The notes under the pieces were generated by a model that saw nothing but the letters and a program-made list of their open reading frames with translations, was not told where the DNA came from and made no database searches. From assembly GCA_017556585.1 (NCBI GenBank), contig JAFYMP010000076.1, forward strand, positions 1 to 37,636: DNA of 37,636 nucleotides, read 5' to 3'. This DNA is from Bacteroidaceae bacterium (lineage in GTDB: Bacteria; Bacteroidota; Bacteroidia; Bacteroidales; Bacteroidaceae). A program made the translations under genes and the position numbers. Shown here piece by piece: positions 35,236 to 37,636 of this stretch. Each line of letters starts with the position of its first letter. Position 1 is the stretch's first letter.

Positions 35236-35365
35236 CACCGCTTTCAACGGAAAGCCTTTGTGTTTTTGAAATAATTGCGGCAATTTTTGCGCAAGCCGAA
35301 CGCAGACGAAACTTGTGTAGTATGCTGAGGCGAAGCCAAAAATCGCGCAAAATTTGAAAATTTTT

Positions 35366-35401
35366 GCGGCAATAGCTCAGTTGGTAGAGCATAACCTTGC
35401 C
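35366..35401 (+). pseudogene. duplicated 5' half of tRNA-Gly
   Basis: These 36 bases equal tRNA-Gly positions 1-36, up to and including the GCC anticodon. The sequence then diverges (two extra C, then unrelated bases), so there is no 3' half and it cannot fold into a tRNA. At 35423-35438 the anticodon arm of the tRNA reappears in inverted form (16 bases perfect). Confidence 0.9.
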
Positions 35402-35478
35402 CCAAGGAATAAAAAAGGTCAACCTAACCTTGGCAAGGAGTTCTAACAAAGAGTAAACCGCCAGCAAAGTTTAAATAT

Positions 35479-35551
35479 GCGGCAATAGCTCAGTTGGTAG
35501 AGCATAACCTTGCCAAGGTTAGGGTCGCGAGTTCGAGTCTCGTTTGCCGCT
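35479..35551 (+). tRNA. tRNA-Gly (anticodon GCC)
   Basis: 73 bases form a complete cloverleaf: acceptor GCGGCAA/TTGCCGC, D arm GCTC...GAGC, anticodon loop TTGCCAA (anticodon GCC), T arm GCGAG TTCGAGT CTCGT, discriminator T. CCA is not encoded and must be added. It reads GGC/GGT glycine codons. It is a common integration target. Confidence 0.97.
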
Positions 35552-35558
35552 CAAAAGT

Positions 35559-35584
35559 AAAGCAACCACATCGGTTGCTTTTTT
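35559..35584 (+). terminator. tRNA-Gly terminator
   Basis: AAAGCAACC, a 5-base loop and GGTTGCTTT form a 9-bp stem followed by T3 or more, 7 bases after the tRNA. Confidence 0.85.
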
Positions 35585-35605
35585 ATTTAATAATTAACAC
35601 CATTT

Positions 35606-35638
35606 GTTGTACAATTATACAACTTTTTAATACCTTTG
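35606..35638 (+). promoter_or_regulatory. higBA promoter and overlapping operator
   Basis: GTTGTACAATTATACAAC (35606-35623) is a palindrome with one mismatch between halves. It covers the TTG -33 element (35607-35609), and TACCTTTG (35631-35638) follows at 21 bases. The implied start (about 35642) is one base before ATG 35643, so the message looks leaderless. HigA is the likely repressor. Confidence 0.65.
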
Positions 35639-35642
35639 TACT

Positions 35643-35969
35643 ATGAAAAAGATAATCGCATACAAGCGGTATTACACCGACTTTATGAACAGTTTATCGA
35701 AACCTGAACGCTTAAAAATTTTACGAGCACTTTTATTATTTGAAACTGAGGATAAAATCCCCTACCATTATATTAAATATTTAAGGGATGGAATCTATGA
35801 GTTTAGAGTAAGTTATATTAACAACGAATTTCGTTTGTTTTTTATATATGATGGTGAAACTATAGTTGTATTATTCAATTGTATAAAGAAAAAGAGTCAA
35901 AAAACTCCGGAGAATGAAATTAAGAAAGCTATAAAACTTAAAAAAGAATATTATGAACAAAAGGAATGA
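35643..35969 (+). CDS. HigB/RelE-type toxin
   Basis: This 108-residue protein has the RelE/ParE-superfamily HigB-like (Gp49) fold: GIYEFRVSYINNEFRLFFIYD (about 49-69) and FNCIKKKSQKTPENEIKKA, matching the F-x-K-K-x-Q-K-T-P-x-x-E-I signature near the C-terminus. HigB toxins cleave mRNA on the ribosome. Toxin-first gene order and a 17-base overlap with the antitoxin are typical of higBA. The start may be leaderless. It sits directly downstream of tRNA-Gly, so it probably came with the integrating element. Confidence 0.85.
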   Translation: MKKIIAYKRYYTDFMNSLSKPERLKILRALLLFETEDKIPYHYIKYLRDGIYEFRVSYINNEFRLFFIYDGETIVVLFNCIKKKSQKTPENEIKKAIKLKKEYYEQKE

Positions 35970-36249
35970 TATATATGATATTAGTGCAGAGCTAATCAGT
36001 GAGTTTGGTGAAATTGGTTCTAAAAAACGCACTGAAGCAGTAGAAAAAGCTTGGGAAGAATACAACGCCCAGATTCTATTAGATGCCCGTAAAAACGCGC
36101 ATCTTACGCAAGCAGAACTCGCAGCTCGCATAGGAGCTGACAAGAGTTACATTTCTAGAATAGAAAGAGGATTGACAGTTCCTTCTGTTGCAACATTATA
36201 TAAGATTGCAGCTGCTATGGGATTGATAGTAGAACTCAAGCCACTATAA
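35953..36249 (+). CDS. HigA-type antitoxin, XRE helix-turn-helix
   Basis: This 98-residue protein has an N-terminal arm (about 1-40) that would wrap the toxin and a C-terminal Cro/CI helix-turn-helix (about 45-95): DARKNAHLTQAELAARIGAD, then YISRIERGLTVPSVATLYKI. It should neutralise the toxin and repress the operon through the palindrome at 35606. It overlaps higB by 17 bases and ends 10 bases before the convergent helicase stop at 36260. Confidence 0.88.
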   Translation: MNKRNDIYDISAELISEFGEIGSKKRTEAVEKAWEEYNAQILLDARKNAHLTQAELAARIGADKSYISRIERGLTVPSVATLYKIAAAMGLIVELKPL

Positions 36250-36259
36250 CTCACACAAT

Positions 36260-37636
36260 CTATTTCAGGAGAGTAAGTTTGGCAAACTTAAGTAGCAGTA
36301 CTTTTCTACCAAAATTAGTAAACTGTATTGTCGCTTTTGTATCGCCTCCCATGCCTTCCATCTCCAGAACCTTACCTATACCAAAACGATCGTGCTGAAT
36401 GATAGAGCCCACTTGAATATCGTTATCAGATTTTACAGATGCAGTACTTTGCAACATCTCTTCAGTAACAACTTGAAATTTTGATTTCGGCTTACGTTCC
36501 TCAAACATCGGTTTCGGTTTGCTTCGTTCTGCAAACTGTCTGGAATTATTAGAACTACTATTTGCAGTACTTTTAAAGTACGGTTTGCCTGATGGTTCAA
36601 AAGAGGAAAAACCGAAATTGGAAGACGATGTAAAACGAGGTTTGGAGAGCGGTTCTTCTACCACCTTGTTTATATAAACAGGATCAATATCTCGCAAGAA
36701 TCTACTTGGTTGATTAGCCTCTACATTGCCATGTCTGAATCTTGTAGTGGAATGGAACAGATAAAGATATTTTTCTGCTCTGGTCATAGCCACATACATC
36801 AACCTGCGTTCCTCTTCCAGTTCATGTTCACTGGCAGACGACATTTCATTCGGAAACAGACTCTCCTCCAGACCAACTATCATAACGGCTTTAAATTCCA
36901 GTCCTTTTGAAGCATGAATTGTCATCAGTGTAACCTTAGAAACATCGGCATCTTCTTCTTTATCCTGGTCTGTCATCAGCGACACAGAACTCAGATAATC
37001 CGAAAGGTATATCTCATTACTACCCTCTTCTATTCTATCCTTACAGAACAACTGAATACCCGACATAAGTTCTTCCACGTTCTCTTTGCGTGCCATTCCT
37101 TCAGGAGTCTTATCTGCGCTTAGTTCTGTTATCAAGCCACTCTCTTCATACACTCTTTTAGCTATGGTATATGCATCGCTTGTAGATACGCCGGTCATTA
37201 AACTTCGCAACAGAGTAGAAAAATCGTATAGTTTCTTCTGAGTTCCACTATTCACTGAAACTCCATAGTCAGCAGGATTACATATTACATCCCATAAAGT
37301 TACCTCGCAATCCAATGCTGCTGATTTCAGTTTATTTATGGTAGTATCGCCTATTCCACGTTTTGGAAAGTTTATAATACGTTTAATGGACTCTTCGTCA
37401 TTTGGATTGACTATTACCCGCATATAGGCAAGCGTGTCCTTAATCTCCTTTCTTTGATAGAACGATAAAGATCCGTATATTCGGTATGGCAATCCACTTT
37501 TTCTAAAGGTCTCTTCCAATACTCTGGACTGTCCGTTTGTTCTGTACAGGATTGCTGTTTCGTTCCAATCCACATTATGATATGTATGCAAATCCAACAG
37601 CTTATTAACCACCATTGTGGCCTCTTCCAGATCGGA
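36260..37636 (-). CDS. UvrD/PcrA family ATP-dependent helicase (C-terminal part)
   Basis: The frame stays open past the last ATG (37615) to the window edge, so the 5' end lies outside; 458 codons are visible after the stop at 36260. Helicase superfamily 1 motifs: NFPKRGIGDTTINKL, LMTIHASKGLEFKAVMIVGL (motif V) and LEEERRLMYVAMTRAEKYLYL (motif VI). A flexible Ser/Pro/Lys stretch follows, then a C-terminal Tudor-like fold (GSIIQHDRFGIGKVLEMEG) seen in PcrA/UvrD, which touches RNA polymerase in known members. Motifs I-IV are outside. It unwinds 3'-5' in repair. It is core chromosome and marks the end of the island. Confidence 0.93.
   Translation of the reverse strand, partial: SDLEEATMVVNKLLDLHTYHNVDWNETAILYRTNGQSRVLEETFRKSGLPYRIYGSLSFYQRKEIKDTLAYMRVIVNPNDEESIKRIINFPKRGIGDTTINKLKSAALDCEVTLWDVICNPADYGVSVNSGTQKKLYDFSTLLRSLMTGVSTSDAYTIAKRVYEESGLITELSADKTPEGMARKENVEELMSGIQLFCKDRIEEGSNEIYLSDYLSSVSLMTDQDKEEDADVSKVTLMTIHASKGLEFKAVMIVGLEESLFPNEMSSASEHELEEERRLMYVAMTRAEKYLYLFHSTTRFRHGNVEANQPSRFLRDIDPVYINKVVEEPLSKPRFTSSSNFGFSSFEPSGKPYFKSTANSSSNNSRQFAERSKPKPMFEERKPKSKFQVVTEEMLQSTASVKSDNDIQVGSIIQHDRFGIGKVLEMEGMGGDTKATIQFTNFGRKVLLLKFAKLTLLK

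Noticed and set aside
35154..35357. 67-codon open frame before tRNA-Gly
   Set aside because: It spans the tRNA promoter and leader hairpin; its Lys/Arg-rich product has no family features.
35366..35438. Second tRNA-Gly gene
   Set aside because: Only the first 36 bases match; there is no T arm or acceptor 3' strand.
31806..36249. Prophage or complete conjugative element
   Set aside because: There is an integrase and two toxin-antitoxin pairs but no structural, replication, relaxase or transfer genes.

Overview
The window looks like chromosomal DNA of a Bacteroidales bacterium (gut Bacteroides/Prevotella-like). Evidence: two SusC/SusD outer-membrane pairs, a BACON-domain lipoprotein, a C10 (streptopain-type) peptidase, DUF4199 and NdpA-like proteins, many lipoproteins with an SC or GC lipobox, signal peptides ending in AQ, low GC, and several promoters of the Bacteroidetes type (TTTG or TTG, 19-21 bases, then TAnnTTTG). 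No species can be named from the sequence alone.

Layout. 1-3063 (-): large TonB-dependent outer-membrane beta-barrel protein, cut by the window edge, with Gly/Met/Phe repeats. 3260-4081 (+): esterase-fold lipoprotein that seems to have lost its catalytic residues. 4098-7216 (-): tight operon DUF4199 protein / family 2 glycosyltransferase / MntP manganese exporter / ApbE flavin transferase. 7281-7535: compact tandem and inverted repeat that runs into the 3' end of an ndpA-like gene (7502-8527, -). 8650-11148 (-): secreted GH31 glycosidase. 11268-12263 (+) and 12260-14257 (-): convergent Ca/Na exchanger and OPT transporter. 14425-17150 (+): secreted alpha/beta hydrolase, small lipoprotein, SAH/MTA deaminase. 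17144-19763 (-): C10 peptidase and BACON/PKD lipoprotein operon.

19891-31805 holds two divergent SusCD loci, each SusC-SusD-lipoprotein, separated by a 526-base regulatory region with two copies of a dyad exactly 300 bases apart in opposite orientation. Neither locus has an adjacent glycosidase, sigma/anti-sigma pair or hybrid two-component regulator, so the ligand is unknown.

31806-36249 is an accessory island: a broken integrase 3' end, an AbiE-type (type IV) toxin-antitoxin pair, an intact tyrosine recombinase whose last 127 bases match the broken copy, a half copy of tRNA-Gly, an intact tRNA-Gly(GCC), and a HigBA-type toxin-antitoxin pair. The chromosomal backbone resumes with a UvrD/PcrA helicase running off the right edge. 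The island is the most interesting part: it looks like repeated integration or recombination that uses the 3' end of the integrase gene and the 5' half of tRNA-Gly as junctions, with defence or addiction modules as cargo.
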